From Gorillibacterium timonense (GTDB lineage Bacteria > Bacillota > Bacilli > Paenibacillales > NBRC-103111), in the NCBI RefSeq assembly GCF_001457415.1, contig NZ_LN881723.1, forward strand, positions 124,001 to 188,000: a stretch of DNA of 64,000 nt, given 5' to 3'. The number at the start of each line of letters is the position of its first letter. The stretch's first letter is position 1. The translations under genes and the position numbers were made by a program. The notes beneath the pieces are model-generated. The model was not told the origin of the DNA and searched no databases. It saw only the letters and a list, made by a program, of their open reading frames with translations. Below, in pieces: positions 8,230 through 17,832 of this stretch.

Positions 8230-8765
8230 TGACTCAACCGTCTCCCCTCGTTATAACCGCTTGAGATCAGCCAATCCCGAATGACCTCAACTGCTTCTCG
8301 TGGATGGAGCCCATCCGTATCCAAATGATAATGAGCGAAGGTGTAAGCGCCTGCTCTCTCTCTCTTCAAGGCAGCCACCCGCTCCTTCACGTTGCCGGCC
8401 AGAAGAGGACGATTCTCGAACTTCTCCACCCGGCTGACGATCGTTTCTTCCGAAGCGCACAGCTCAATGACGAAGCTTCGTTCCTGCATCAGACGCCGAT
8501 TCTTCTTCAATAAGACAGACCCGCCGCCAGTCGACACGACTCGGCCGGAACCCCCCAGAATGCGCTGAAGCGCCTCCGTTTCCATCTCACGAAAATAGGG
8601 TTCTCCCTTCGCGGCAAAAAGCTCGGGGATGGTCATCCCGCACGAGCGCTCCACCTCGCGATCGGAATCGAAGTATTCATGCTCCAACCGTTCGGCCAGC
8701 AGCTGCCCGACCGTTGATTTTCCCGTTCCCATAAAACCGACGAGTACAATATTATTCCCGTTCAT
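8226..8765 (-). CDS. aroK: Shikimate kinase
   Basis: 179 residues. It phosphorylates shikimate at the 3-hydroxyl with ATP. The Walker A motif is GFMGTGKST (about 9-17); the shikimate site has FDSDREVE near residue 32 and STGGGS near 79; the lid contains RPLL (about 118). It is the first gene of the operon and its stop overlaps the aroA start (ATGA), so kinase and EPSP synthase, which act in consecutive steps, are translationally coupled. Confidence 0.93.
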   Translation of the reverse strand: MNGNNIVLVGFMGTGKSTVGQLLAERLEHEYFDSDREVERSCGMTIPELFAAKGEPYFREMETEALQRILGGSGRVVSTGGGSVLLKKNRRLMQERSFVIELCASEETIVSRVEKFENRPLLAGNVKERVAALKRERAGAYTFAHYHLDTDGLHPREAVEVIRDWLISSGYNEGRRLSQ

Positions 8766-8948
8766 CGCTAATCCGTTTCACCCCGCTGCACTTCTGCGTT
8801 TAAGCACTATCTTACCACAGCAAACCGGGAGGATGGCAACGGTTTTGTGAACCCGCTCATGCCGGTCAGGAAGAAAACCGGACACGCCCTGCATGAAACG
8901 GCGATTCCCGCCGTATGGTTGTAGTAAGACTAAATCGGAGGTTTCCTT

Positions 8949-9239
8949 ATGACTCTTCAACCCGACAAGTCCCGGACGCTGGAAGAGCTGCTTGACCCGG
9001 GGTATCCGCTATGCCGCGATGATGTCATCTGGGCAATCCATGCCCTGAAACAAAAAGCGGCCGAAGGAAATGTCCGTCTTCCGGAACTCCCTCGGCCGCG
9101 CCTCATGAGAAACTACTATGCCCTTGCCGAGCTTTCTCTTCTGCTCCTTCATCCGGCCAGCGGCAAGGGAATGGAGCAGAAGGAGTGGAAAGCGCTGCTT
9201 CGGGAAGCTTCGCACGGAATGCGGGATGCGGATCGGTAA
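8949..9239 (+). CDS. Small conserved hypothetical protein
   Basis: 96 residues with an excellent GGAGG seven bases before the ATG. Soluble and mixed charge, with no cysteine motif beyond a single Cys, and a helical core (DDVIWAIHALKQKAAEGN). It stands alone between aroK and gnd and converges on gnd with only 19 bases between stops. Function not recognised. Confidence 0.65.
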   Translation: MTLQPDKSRTLEELLDPGYPLCRDDVIWAIHALKQKAAEGNVRLPELPRPRLMRNYYALAELSLLLLHPASGKGMEQKEWKALLREASHGMRDADR

Positions 9240-9258
9240 TGTTCGATCTGCAAACGTC

Positions 9259-10683
9259 TTATTCCGCATCCTCCAGCCAGTTGTGGTGGAAGAACCCTTC
9301 CTTGTCGACGCGCTCGAAGGTATGAGCGCCGAAATAATCGCGCTGCGCTTGCAGCAGGTTGGCCGGAAGGCGTTCGGTCCGGTAGCTGTCGTAGTAGGAC
9401 AGCGCAGATGCGAATGCAGGCACCGGCACTCCGCGGGTAACCGCCGTCGCCACAACCGTACGCCAAGCGCCTTGATAGCTTTCGACTACACCCTTGAAGT
9501 AGGAATCCAACAGCAGATTCTTCAGGTTTGCGTCACGGTCGTAAGCATCCTTGATATTTTGCAGGAAGCGGGCGCGGATGATGCAGCCGCCGCGGAAGAT
9601 CATGGCAATATCGCCGTACCGCAGATCCCAGTTGTATTCTTCCGAAGCCTGGCGCATTTGAGCAAAGCCTTGGGCATAAGAGCAAACCTTGCTCGCGTAA
9701 AGCGCTTTGCGCACCGCTTCGATGAATTGTGCGCGATCCCCTTCGAAGGGAGCCTTCGCCGGTCCGTTCAGAACCTTGCTTGCCGCGACGCGCTCCGCTT
9801 TCATGGCAGAGATGAACCGGGCGAACACGGATTCGGTGATGATGGACAGCGGCACTCCGAGATCAAGCGAGCTTTGGCTCGTCCATTTGCCCGTTCCCTT
9901 TTGGCCGGCGGTGTCGAGGATGACATCCACCATCGGTTTGCCCGTCTCCGGGTCCTTGCGCGAGAAGATGTCGGCGGTGATTTCGATCAGGTAGCTGTCG
10001 AGCTCTCCCGTGTTCCATTCTGTGAAAATCTGATGCAGCTCTTCCGCATCGACATCAAGAACGTCCCGCAGCAGATGATAAGCTTCGGAGATCAGCTGCA
10101 TGTCACCATATTCGATGCCGTTATGAACCATCTTCACGTAGTGGCCGGCGCCGTCCGGGCCGATGTAGGTGCAGCAGGGATCTCCTCCGACCTTCGCCGA
10201 AATGGCCGTCAGAATCGGTTCTACGAGCTCATAGGCATCCTTTTGTCCGCCGGGCATGATCGACGGCCCTTTCAGGGCGCCTTCTTCGCCGCCAGATACA
10301 CCGGTGCCGATGAAGCGGATGCCGCGGCCTTCCAGCTCGCGGTTACGGCGCTGGGTATCCGGGAAGAACGAGTTGCCGCCGTCGATAAGAATGTCCCCTT
10401 CCTCCAGATGAGGAACGAGCTGATCGATGGTCGCGTCGGTTGCCGTTCCGGCTTTTACCATCAAGAGAATTTTGCGGGGGCGTTCCAGCGATTCCACGAA
10501 TTCCTCCATGCTGTAGGTACCGACGAGGTTTTTCCCTTTTGCGTCCTCCAACAGCTCGATCGTCTTATCCTTGGAACGGTTGTATACCGAAACCGTGAAC
10601 CCTCTGCTTTCAATATTCAGCGCCAGATTTCGGCCCATGACGGCCAATCCGACGACTCCGATCTGTTGCTTGCTGTCTGCCAT
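9259..10683 (-). CDS. gnd: 6-phosphogluconate dehydrogenase, decarboxylating
   Basis: 474 residues, typical length. It oxidises 6-phosphogluconate to ribulose-5-phosphate and CO2. The N-terminal Rossmann motif is [14 protein letters not shown]; the substrate signature [15 protein letters not shown] lies near residue 180 with the catalytic Lys. The C-terminal all-helical domain is complete. AAAGGATGAG precedes the ATG. It lies 35 bases behind gluconokinase in the same direction, so gntK and gnd form an operon taking gluconate into the pentose phosphate pathway. Confidence 0.96.
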   Translation of the reverse strand: MADSKQQIGVVGLAVMGRNLALNIESRGFTVSVYNRSKDKTIELLEDAKGKNLVGTYSMEEFVESLERPRKILLMVKAGTATDATIDQLVPHLEEGDILIDGGNSFFPDTQRRNRELEGRGIRFIGTGVSGGEEGALKGPSIMPGGQKDAYELVEPILTAISAKVGGDPCCTYIGPDGAGHYVKMVHNGIEYGDMQLISEAYHLLRDVLDVDAEELHQIFTEWNTGELDSYLIEITADIFSRKDPETGKPMVDVILDTAGQKGTGKWTSQSSLDLGVPLSIITESVFARFISAMKAERVAASKVLNGPAKAPFEGDRAQFIEAVRKALYASKVCSYAQGFAQMRQASEEYNWDLRYGDIAMIFRGGCIIRARFLQNIKDAYDRDANLKNLLLDSYFKGVVESYQGAWRTVVATAVTRGVPVPAFASALSYYDSYRTERLPANLLQAQRDYFGAHTFERVDKEGFFHHNWLEDAE

Positions 10684-10718
10684 AATTGTCTCATCCTTTC
10701 TGATCGACTTTATTGACT

Positions 10719-12257
10719 CTATCTTGCCTGAAACTGTGCGATAACGTCAAATTCCGGAGCAAGCCTTTCATACAACCGGTCGAACTGGTCGGTCAACTCC
10801 CGGTATAGTTCCCCGGTCGCCGGGTCCGGACTATGCGAGTCTTGTACCCGCGTCCAGTCGCGAATGCCCGTCAGATCGGGTACCTCCCCCATCGCCCACA
10901 AACCCAGATAAGCGGCCCCCACTCCGGAGCTTTCCACGCTGTCCATCACATGAACCGATTTGCCGAGAACATCCGCCAGCATTTGCCTCCAGAGCGGTGA
11001 CCGGGCGAAGCCTCCGGAAGCTCGAACTTCCGTAGCGCTCCCGGTCAATTCCTCAAGCGCCGCCGCTACCGAATGAAGGCCATAGACGACGCCTTCCATG
11101 ACCGCTCGAATCATGTGATTCTTGCTGTGGCTCATGGACAAGCCGAAGAACACGCCGCGGGCGTTGGAATTCCAGTATGGCGACCGCTCTCCAAGCAGGT
11201 ACGGCAGGAAGATCAGCCCATCCGACCCCGGCGGAACTTCATGGGCAAGCTCGGTCAAGTAATCGTAGGGGTCCATTCCCCTGCGGAGGCCTTCCTCCGC
11301 CTCTTGTGTAGCCAAGACATCTCGCGTCCAGCGGAACAGGATTCCGCCGTTATTGATCGCCCCGCCCACCGTCCACAGGCCGTCCGCTAGCGCATAGCAG
11401 AACAGCCGGCTCATTGGATCGGCGAGCGGCGCGCTGACGGTTGTCCGTACAGCTCCACTCGTCCCAACGGTGAGCGCCCAGGAGCCCGGGACAACCGCTC
11501 CCGCCCCGAGATTGGCGAGCGGGCCGTCTGCAGCTCCGATAACAAATGGAGTGTCTGCAGCGAGCCCCGTCCTCTGAACCGCCCAGAGCGGCAATCCGAC
11601 TTCCCTGTGGCTTGCGCTAACAGGCTTAGAGAGGCGATCCTCTCCGATTCCTGCCGTGGATAAGGCGAGGCTGTCCCAGGTTAACGTATGCATATGAAGA
11701 AGGCCGGTCGCGCTTGCCGACGAGTGATCGACAACATAGCTTCCGAATAACCGGAAGAAGACATATTCCTTGATCCCGATAAATTTACCGGCTTTGGCAA
11801 ATACCTCCGGTTCATGCTCCCTCAGCCAAAGCAGCTTAACTAACGGGGACATGGGGTGGATCGGCGTACCGGTCCGTTCGTAGATTTCTTTGCCGCGGCC
11901 GGAACGTTTGAGCTCTTCTGCGTATGCTGCGCTTCGGTTGTCCGCCCACGTGATCAGCGGTGTGAGCGGTGCTCCTTCGTCATCCACAGCCAATAGACTA
12001 TGCATCGCGGCGCTGAAGGAGACGCAGAGTATCTCATCCGCGTTCGCGTTAGACTCGAGAAGCAGCTGTCGAATGCCTTCAAGCACGGCGTCCGCCATCT
12101 GGTCCGGATCTTGCTCCGCTATTTCTGGAGAAGGCGTACTCATGGGGTAAAACACCGAATGAGCATGCACGACGGTTCCTTGCCGGTCAACAAGAAGAGT
12201 CTTGACGCTAGTCGTCCCCATATCTGCTGCAATGACATAGCGCTTCAGATTATTCAT
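10719..12257 (-). CDS. gntK: Gluconokinase, FGGY family
   Basis: 512 residues. FGGY sugar kinase fold with the phosphate-1 loop [13 protein letters not shown] at the N-terminus and the adenosine region [15 protein letters not shown] near residue 420. Position immediately before gnd supports gluconate as substrate, making 6-phosphogluconate for Gnd. The ATG at 12257 has AGGAAAGGGAATGG upstream; a further 14 in-frame codons upstream were excluded because they span this site. No gluconate permease or GntR regulator gene is adjacent, which is unusual for a gnt operon. Confidence 0.88.
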   Translation of the reverse strand: MNNLKRYVIAADMGTTSVKTLLVDRQGTVVHAHSVFYPMSTPSPEIAEQDPDQMADAVLEGIRQLLLESNANADEILCVSFSAAMHSLLAVDDEGAPLTPLITWADNRSAAYAEELKRSGRGKEIYERTGTPIHPMSPLVKLLWLREHEPEVFAKAGKFIGIKEYVFFRLFGSYVVDHSSASATGLLHMHTLTWDSLALSTAGIGEDRLSKPVSASHREVGLPLWAVQRTGLAADTPFVIGAADGPLANLGAGAVVPGSWALTVGTSGAVRTTVSAPLADPMSRLFCYALADGLWTVGGAINNGGILFRWTRDVLATQEAEEGLRRGMDPYDYLTELAHEVPPGSDGLIFLPYLLGERSPYWNSNARGVFFGLSMSHSKNHMIRAVMEGVVYGLHSVAAALEELTGSATEVRASGGFARSPLWRQMLADVLGKSVHVMDSVESSGVGAAYLGLWAMGEVPDLTGIRDWTRVQDSHSPDPATGELYRELTDQFDRLYERLAPEFDVIAQFQAR

Positions 12258-12394
12258 GCCATTCCCTTTCCTATGTATTGCCCGATTTCTCCCCATCATG
12301 ATATCACAGCTCTGGACGGGATACCAACTCGTACGCGGTCAACACGAAAACGGTGGCCTCCTCCTCTCTTCCCATGCCAATTGGCGTCGCGTCA

Positions 12395-12408
12395 TACTCG
12401 TGCGAGTA
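12395..12408. promoter_or_regulatory. Palindrome upstream of gntK (candidate operator)
   Basis: TACTCGTGCGAGTA is a near-perfect palindrome (TACTCG / CGAGTA around TG), 138 bp upstream of gntK. Related half-sites ACTCGTACG (12329 region) and TACTCGTGCG (12421 region) flank it. It may be the site of an unlinked gluconate or other sugar regulator. Confidence 0.4.
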
Positions 12409-12438
12409 GAGTTGACAGCGTACTCGTGCGCTCACCAT

Positions 12439-12484
12439 GAAAAAAGCCCGGCAGTCCGCGCGGTTTTCTACGCGGCTGCGGGCT
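12439..12484 (-). terminator. Terminator after the 12511-13107 gene
   Basis: On the minus strand, AGCCCGCAG..CGCG pairs with CGCG..CTGCCGGGCT and is followed by TTTTTTC. It separates the upstream hypothetical gene from gntK. Confidence 0.75.
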
Positions 12485-12510
12485 TCGAATCCGTTAAAGG
12501 CTTCGCTGCC

Positions 12511-13107
12511 TTACATCTCTACCGTAATCATTTCCTGCCGGAGCTCTTCAAGCCGCCGTTTGCCAGCTTCGATCTTCAGGCTGTCTTCCGCTGCCAGAGC
12601 ATCCGCCAGCACGGCAAGCTCATAATCCATCTCCAAGCGCAATACTGGAATGCGGTCTTCAATCCGCCGGGACTTGATGGCGGCTGATACTTCTTCTCCG
12701 GTGATGAGTGGTTCCCGCTCATACAGGATCTTCCGTTCAACGCCATTGATCTCCACCATTCGGATGATCTCCCCGAACATGATGTTCTCAATGACGATTT
12801 GCCGGTCCTTGAACCGCTTGACCACGGCATGCCCCCGTGTATCGTTAATCAGCTTCTCCATCAGTTCTGCCAGCTTCTCATCCCTCAGAATGTAGTTGCC
12901 GACGATTTTGAAACGATCTCCGATTCGTTGAAATTGCAGTTTGACCAGCTTTCGTCCTGAACGAATGGAGATGGCGAATTCGCGGTCGCTTTCATTCCAA
13001 TAGAGGGAGTAGCCTTCCTGGATCAGGTCCTTGATAAAATTACGGATTAGCCGGCGGTCAAAGCGCACATCCAAGTTGCAGTACTCCACTTCATGACTTT
13101 TGTTCAC
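12511..13107 (-). CDS. Conserved Paenibacillus-type hypothetical protein
   Basis: 198 residues from GTG 13107, chosen because GGGAGGG sits at the right distance; an ATG five codons upstream would overlap that site. Charged and mostly helical in the second half, with a beta-rich N-terminal half (KLVKLQFQRIGDRFKIVGNY). No transmembrane segment. Close relatives in Paenibacillus are, to my knowledge, labelled as a non-ribosomal peptide synthetase module, but nothing here resembles such a domain, so I treat that name as wrong. Function unknown. Confidence 0.7.
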   Translation of the reverse strand: MNKSHEVEYCNLDVRFDRRLIRNFIKDLIQEGYSLYWNESDREFAISIRSGRKLVKLQFQRIGDRFKIVGNYILRDEKLAELMEKLINDTRGHAVVKRFKDRQIVIENIMFGEIIRMVEINGVERKILYEREPLITGEEVSAAIKSRRIEDRIPVLRLEMDYELAVLADALAAEDSLKIEAGKRRLEELRQEMITVEM

Positions 13108-13419
13108 GGCAATCCCTCCCATGGATTCGCAAAATGTGATTCTTTGTCTACTTTTAAATCTGAATGTTCTGACAATTCATTGATTTCTTACAGTTTATTA
13201 TGAATCGAGGGTTTTAGCAACTTAGATTTTTGACCATTTGCTAGAGGCTTGCCCCCTCTATACTCTTAAGCTTTGACCGATTTTCCGATTCTATTCCCAT
13301 CGAAATGAGAGATTGTGAAAAAAATACAAAATGAGTGATTACTCACTTTTATTTCTCGTTTATTCATGATAGACTGCAGAAGTAACCAGCAGCGACAACT
13401 GGAAAAGGGAGTGAGAAGC
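13108..13419. other. 312-bp divergent intergenic region
   Basis: AT-rich gap between a minus-strand gene and the ABC-exporter operon. It holds the leftward promoter of the 12511-13107 gene (not resolved) and, near 13332, the palindrome described separately. I see no coding sequence or RNA gene. Confidence 0.5.
13332..13345. promoter_or_regulatory. Candidate TetR operator of the ABC-exporter operon
   Basis: TGAGTGATTACTCA is a perfect palindrome with 5-bp arms, about 75 bp upstream of the first gene of an operon whose last gene encodes a TetR-type repressor. Sites of the form TGAGT..ACTCA are typical for TetR-family exporter regulators, so autoregulation is likely. Confidence 0.6.
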
Positions 13420-14166
13420 TTGAGCAATCTCACAGAAAGTTCTCCACAGCCAGCGATTCAAGTTGAGGGGGTCACCAAGAGCTTCGGCAAAAAGGAAGTA
13501 CTGCGCGGCATCCATCTAGCGATCAAGCAAGCGGAAATCTTCGGTCTGCTCGGCCCGTCGGGATCAGGCAAGACAACCCTCGTCCGTATGATGACTGGCA
13601 TTGATACGGCTACGACAGGCGAAATCCATCTCCTCGGTGAGAGGATGCCCAAACTGTCCATGTTCAAGAATATCGGGTACATGGCGCAATCCGACGCTCT
13701 CTATATGGAGCTGTCCGGGAAAGAAAACCTGGAGTTCTTCGCCTCCTTGTTCGGAATGTCCGGTTCCGTGCGGCGAAGGCGCATCGAGGAAGTGATGGAG
13801 CTCGTCAACCTCACCGCCGATCTAAACAAGCCGGCAGCCGCTTACTCCGGCGGCATGCGCCGAAGGTTATCTCTCGCCATCGCCCTGATTCACCGTCCCG
13901 CCGTTCTCATTCTGGATGAACCGACTGTCGGCATCGATCCGGTCCTTCGACAATCGATCTGGCAGGAGTTGCATGCCTTGAAAAAGTCGGGAACAACCAT
14001 CGTCGTGACGACTCATGTGATGGACGAAGCGGATAAATGCGATCGGCTTGCGATGATTCGGGACGGTTCCTTGATTGCCATGGGCTCTTCACAGGAGCTC
14101 ATGGAGAGCTCAGGTACGACGACGATTGAAGAAGCCTTCCTGCATTACGGAGGTGCCGCCGTATGA
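13420..14166 (+). CDS. ABC transporter ATP-binding protein (ABC-2 exporter)
   Basis: 248 residues from TTG 13420, chosen because GGGAGTGAG lies seven bases upstream. It has a full nucleotide-binding domain: Walker A GPSGSGKTT, Q-loop YMAQSD, signature YSGGMRRRLS, Walker B VLILDEPTVGIDP and switch His TTH. The CcmA/DrrA-like form is typical for drug or lipid exporters. It overlaps the permease gene by four bases. A TetR regulator closes the operon, so export of a toxic compound is the likely job; the substrate is unknown. Confidence 0.92.
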   Translation: MSNLTESSPQPAIQVEGVTKSFGKKEVLRGIHLAIKQAEIFGLLGPSGSGKTTLVRMMTGIDTATTGEIHLLGERMPKLSMFKNIGYMAQSDALYMELSGKENLEFFASLFGMSGSVRRRRIEEVMELVNLTADLNKPAAAYSGGMRRRLSLAIALIHRPAVLILDEPTVGIDPVLRQSIWQELHALKKSGTTIVVTTHVMDEADKCDRLAMIRDGSLIAMGSSQELMESSGTTTIEEAFLHYGGAAV

Positions 14167-15188
14167 GAATCCGCGCCCTTGTTCTGCGCATCGTCCGCCA
14201 GCTACTGCATGATCGCCGCACGTTGGCCCTTATGTTTATTGCTCCGCTCCTGATCATGACCTTGGTCTCTTTCATCTTCAACGGCGACACCTATAAGCCG
14301 AAGCTCGGGCTTGTTGACGTGCCGACCGCGTTCTCGGAGAAGCTCACCGATGCAGGCGCCGAGGTTCAGAGCTATTCCTCTGCCGATGCGGAGGATGCAC
14401 TCCAGCGCGGAGATCTGGACGCCCTCGTCCAGCTAGAAGGTACCACTCCGAACATTCAGCTGGAGGGCAGCGACCCGACCAAGAACAAAGCGGTCCTGAT
14501 GCTCGTGCAGAAAACCATGCAAACCTTTCAACCGCAGAATGCAACCTCGGCTCCCACGGTCAGCTACCTTCACGGCTCTGAAGAGATGGTCGCCTTTGAC
14601 AGCTTCGGACCGGTTCTGGTCGGTGTGATCGCCTTCTTCCTGGTCTTCCTGATCGCCGGCATTTCCTTCCTGCGGGAACGCACCGGAGGAACCTTGGAGC
14701 GGCTTCTCGCCTCGCCACTCCGCAAAGGTGAGATCGTGGTAGGCTACACTCTCGGATTTGGGATCTTCACCGCCCTGCAGTCCATATTCATCGTAGGCTA
14801 CAGCGTCAAAGTGCTCGGCTTAATGATGAACGGTTCATACGGCTATCTTCTGCTCATCACCCTTCTTTTGACTTTAACGGCGCTAACGCTTGGAATCCTG
14901 CTTTCTTCCTATGCCGCGAACGAGTTCCAGATGATCCAGTTCATCCCGATTATCATCGTTCCCCAGGTTTTCTTCTCCGGCTTGTTCGATCTGGATACGA
15001 TGGCTCCCTGGCTGCGCTGGCTGAGCAACATCATGCCGCTCAAATACGGAGCAGACGCCTTAAGAAGCATCATGATCAGAGGCCAGGGCTGGAGCTCCAT
15101 CGCAATGGACGCCTATGTCTTAGCTGGCCTCTCGCTAGCTTTCATGCTCCTCAATGTACTCGCACTCCGCAAACATCGACAAACTTGA
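14163..15188 (+). CDS. ABC-2 type transporter permease
   Basis: 341 residues. One N-terminal membrane helix (about 20-40), a roughly 130-residue extracellular domain, then five helices from about residue 155 to 335, with the typical ABC-2 motif FLRERTGGTLERLLASPL. It starts inside the ATPase gene stop (ATGA overlap) and lies nine bases before tetR. It would pair with the upstream ATPase as a homodimeric exporter (2+2 subunits). Confidence 0.9.
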   Translation: MRIRALVLRIVRQLLHDRRTLALMFIAPLLIMTLVSFIFNGDTYKPKLGLVDVPTAFSEKLTDAGAEVQSYSSADAEDALQRGDLDALVQLEGTTPNIQLEGSDPTKNKAVLMLVQKTMQTFQPQNATSAPTVSYLHGSEEMVAFDSFGPVLVGVIAFFLVFLIAGISFLRERTGGTLERLLASPLRKGEIVVGYTLGFGIFTALQSIFIVGYSVKVLGLMMNGSYGYLLLITLLLTLTALTLGILLSSYAANEFQMIQFIPIIIVPQVFFSGLFDLDTMAPWLRWLSNIMPLKYGADALRSIMIRGQGWSSIAMDAYVLAGLSLAFMLLNVLALRKHRQT

Positions 15189-15197
15189 GGTGATGAT

Positions 15198-15866
15198 ATG
15201 GAACCGAATTCGCCTGACCAAAGCGAGCTCTCTCCCCTCATGAAAGAGCTGACGAGCGACTCTCCGAAGAAGATGACGGAGAAGCAGCAGCGAATTCTGG
15301 AGAGCGCCATCGACATTTTCCTGGAAAAAGGCTTTGCTGCAGCGTCCACCAGCGAGATCGCCCAGAGAGCGGGAGTAGCGGAAGGAACCATCTTCCGCCA
15401 TTACAAGACAAAGAAAGACCTGCTCTTGTCGATTACCACTCCACTGCTGATGCGGCTCTTGCATCCCATCGCGATTCAAGATTTCGTTCACGTACTCGAT
15501 AAGACTTACGATCATTTCGAAGACTTCCTGCGTTCGGTCTTGATGAACCGGTATGCATTTGCGCGCAAGCACCTCTCCGTCATTCGCATTCTGTTACAGG
15601 AGCTTCCGTTTCAAGCGGAGCTTCGGGAGCAGTTCATGAAGACGGTTACCCAACACGTGGGGGATCGCCTGACGACCACCGTCCTTCATTTTCAGGCCAA
15701 GGGCGAGTTGGCGCCGCTTCCTCCCGCGACGATCATCCGATTATGGTTGTCGGTCTTTATCGGTTTCGTGGCTACGCGTCTGCTGATCCTCCCCGATGGA
15801 GATTGGGACGATGAAGCCGAGATCGAGCGCTGTATTCAGTTCATCTTGAACGGTATGAAAAAATAA
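15198..15866 (+). CDS. TetR-family transcriptional regulator
   Basis: 222 residues with a preceding GAGGTGATG. The N-terminal helix-turn-helix is clear (SAIDIFLEKGFAAASTSEIA, then GVAEGTIFRHYKTKKDLL, about residues 36-75). The variable C-terminal ligand domain is helical. Last gene of the exporter operon; it probably represses the operon through the palindrome at 13332-13345 and is relieved by an exported compound. Confidence 0.92.
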   Translation: MEPNSPDQSELSPLMKELTSDSPKKMTEKQQRILESAIDIFLEKGFAAASTSEIAQRAGVAEGTIFRHYKTKKDLLLSITTPLLMRLLHPIAIQDFVHVLDKTYDHFEDFLRSVLMNRYAFARKHLSVIRILLQELPFQAELREQFMKTVTQHVGDRLTTTVLHFQAKGELAPLPPATIIRLWLSVFIGFVATRLLILPDGDWDDEAEIERCIQFILNGMKK

Positions 15867-15908
15867 AGGAACCTAAGGCCGCTTTTGCGCGATTGCTCCA
15901 TGCGGGAA

Positions 15909-15938
15909 GCAGCCTTTTTGGGCTGCGCCTTTTTTTCG
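15909..15938 (+). terminator. Terminator after the exporter operon
   Basis: GCAGCC / GGCTGC stem with loop TTTTTG, followed by GCCTTTTTTT. It lies 43 bases after the tetR stop. Confidence 0.8.
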
Positions 15939-15956
15939 TTTCCCTAAAATATGTTC

Positions 15957-15984
15957 TTGATTCCTGGCGCGGTTCTGCTATACT
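15957..15984 (+). promoter_or_regulatory. Probable sigma-A promoter of speA
   Basis: TTGATT (15957-15962) and TATACT (15979-15984) with a 16-base spacer, about 75 bp before the speA start and directly after the preceding terminator. Confidence 0.55.
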
Positions 15985-16061
15985 CTTTTTGTTTGGCCGC
16001 TAACCATAAACCGGGCAGCCGCACTAGAAGCCGGATTATCCCTGCCCAGAGAAAGGATGAG

Positions 16062-17540
16062 ATGACTGACATGGATCAACGCAGTACTCCGCTGCTGACC
16101 GCTCTTCGAAATCATGCGGACAGCAACCCCGTTCCTTTTCACATTCCCGGACACAAAAAAGGGGTAGGGATGGATCCCGAATTCAGAGAATTCATCGGCA
16201 GTAATGCCTTGTCCATAGATCTCATCAACATCGCCCCGCTGGATGATCTGCATCAGCCGACAGCCATCATTGCGGAAGCCCAACAGCTTGCCGCAGAGAC
16301 CTTTCGCGCCGATCAAACGTTTTTCTTCGTTCAGGGAACAAGCGGAGCGATCATGACTATGATCATGTCGACCTGCTCTGAAGGCGATAAGATCATAGTC
16401 CCTCGGAACATTCACAAGTCGGTCATGTCCGCGATCATCTTCGCCGGCATTAAGCCGATCTTCCTGTCTCCGGTCCGCGATACCAATCTTGGGATCGACC
16501 ACGGCGTGACCACCCGTTCGGTGAAGAAAGCCTTGAAGGCTCACCCGGACGCCAAAGCGGTTCTCGTCATCAATCCGACTTATTACGGCGTTTGCGCCGA
16601 TTTGAAAGAAATTGTCGATCTGGTTCACAGCTACAACATGGTCGTACTCGTCGATGAAGCTCACGGGGCTCTCCTGCCCTTTCATGACGACCTTCCGATC
16701 TCCGCCATGGAGGCGGGAGCGGACATGGCAGCCACCAGCATTCACAAGCTTGGCGGAAGCATGACCCAAAGCTCCGTCCTCAACGTTCAAGGTCCGCGCA
16801 TCAATCCGAAGCGCATCCAGACGATCATGAGCATGCTGACAACGACTTCAACCTCTTATATTCTGCTTGCTTCTCTAGATGCGGCTCGCCGCAATCTTGC
16901 GATTAACGGCCAGGAGATGGCGGATCGCGCCATTCGCATGGCGCAGTATGCCCGCAAGAGCATTAATGAAATTCCCGGTCTTTACTGCTTCGGCGAAGAA
17001 ATTCTCGGGACGGAGGCGACCTTCGACTTCGACCCGATGAAGGTCAATATCCTGGTCCGCCACCTGGGCATCACCGGATACGATGCCGAGAATTGGCTTA
17101 GGGAGCATTACAACATCGAAGTCGAGCTCAGCGACATGTACAACATTCTGTGCCTGATTACCCCAGGCGATACCGAAGACAGCGTTAACCTGCTCGTAGA
17201 CGCCCTGCGTCACATGTCCGAGCTCAACTACAACATCAAGACCGCCAACGAACTTGTCGTGACCGTTCCTGACATTCCGCAATTGTCGCTCACTCCGCGC
17301 GACGCTTTCTACGGAGATACCGAGGTTGTTTCCTTCAAGGAATCGGCTGGACGAATCATCGCGGAATTTATCTATGTCTATCCGCCGGGCATCCCGATCC
17401 TTCTCCCAGGAGAAGTGATCTCTCAGGAGAATATCGACTACATCACCGAGCATGTCGAAGTCGGCCTGCCTGTCAAAGGTCCGGAGGATCGCACCGTTCA
17501 GAATGTGAAGGTCATTGTCGAAACCCAGGCCATCTTCTGA
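16062..17540 (+). CDS. speA: Biosynthetic arginine decarboxylase (Orn/Lys/Arg decarboxylase class I)
   Basis: 492 residues, the length of Bacillus subtilis SpeA (490), which it resembles throughout. It makes agmatine from arginine in polyamine synthesis. The PLP lysine is in TSIHKLGGSMTQSS; other hallmarks are FHIPGHKKG at the N-terminus, VQGTSGAIM and DEAHGALLPFH. I chose ATG 16062, behind AAAGGATG; ATG 16071 is possible. The frame is open upstream but that part contains the promoter. No speE/speB genes follow, so agmatine conversion is encoded elsewhere. Confidence 0.93.
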   Translation: MTDMDQRSTPLLTALRNHADSNPVPFHIPGHKKGVGMDPEFREFIGSNALSIDLINIAPLDDLHQPTAIIAEAQQLAAETFRADQTFFFVQGTSGAIMTMIMSTCSEGDKIIVPRNIHKSVMSAIIFAGIKPIFLSPVRDTNLGIDHGVTTRSVKKALKAHPDAKAVLVINPTYYGVCADLKEIVDLVHSYNMVVLVDEAHGALLPFHDDLPISAMEAGADMAATSIHKLGGSMTQSSVLNVQGPRINPKRIQTIMSMLTTTSTSYILLASLDAARRNLAINGQEMADRAIRMAQYARKSINEIPGLYCFGEEILGTEATFDFDPMKVNILVRHLGITGYDAENWLREHYNIEVELSDMYNILCLITPGDTEDSVNLLVDALRHMSELNYNIKTANELVVTVPDIPQLSLTPRDAFYGDTEVVSFKESAGRIIAEFIYVYPPGIPILLPGEVISQENIDYITEHVEVGLPVKGPEDRTVQNVKVIVETQAIF

Positions 17541-17611
17541 TTATCGCTCCTGGCAGACCTAGCTCTTAGCTCTTATCGGAGTCCTACCTTCATCCTTCAT
17601 TCTCGCCCCGG

Positions 17612-17635
17612 GCACCCCGCCTGGGGTTTTTAGCA
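17612..17635 (+). terminator. Short terminator after speA
   Basis: ACCCC / GGGGT stem with GCCT loop followed by TTTTAG, 70 bases after the speA stop. The stem is short, so it may be leaky. Confidence 0.5.
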
Positions 17636-17751
17636 TTTCGCAATCCCTCCGACGATTCAACATGCCAAAATCGAATACAAAGTCGACCAGATTGATAATA
17701 CCTTTTCCTAATCCACAGCTCTATAATTTAGCTACAAGAGGAATTACTCCG

Positions 17752-17798
17752 TTCCGCATACCAAGATCCTATAACAGACTCTTACGAGTTATGCGGAA
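17752..17798. promoter_or_regulatory. Inverted repeat upstream of the oxidoreductase gene
   Basis: TTCCGCATA (17752-17760) and TATGCGGAA (17790-17798) form perfect 9-bp arms 29 bases apart, ending 34 bp before the start at 17833. A TATAAT box lies just upstream at 17722. It could be a two-site operator or an RNA stem-loop in the leader. Confidence 0.45.
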
Positions 17799-17832
17799 TG
17801 CTTCGCCAATTCTCAATCGTGGAAGGAACTTT

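Noticed and set aside
9118..10716. A 532-codon open frame opposite gnd
   Set aside because: It is the mirror of a clear, fully conserved gnd gene; long antisense frames are expected in GC-rich codon use.
12412..12440. TTGACA before the gntK intergenic terminator as a plus-strand promoter
   Set aside because: No -10 at 16-18 bases and no plus-strand gene follows.
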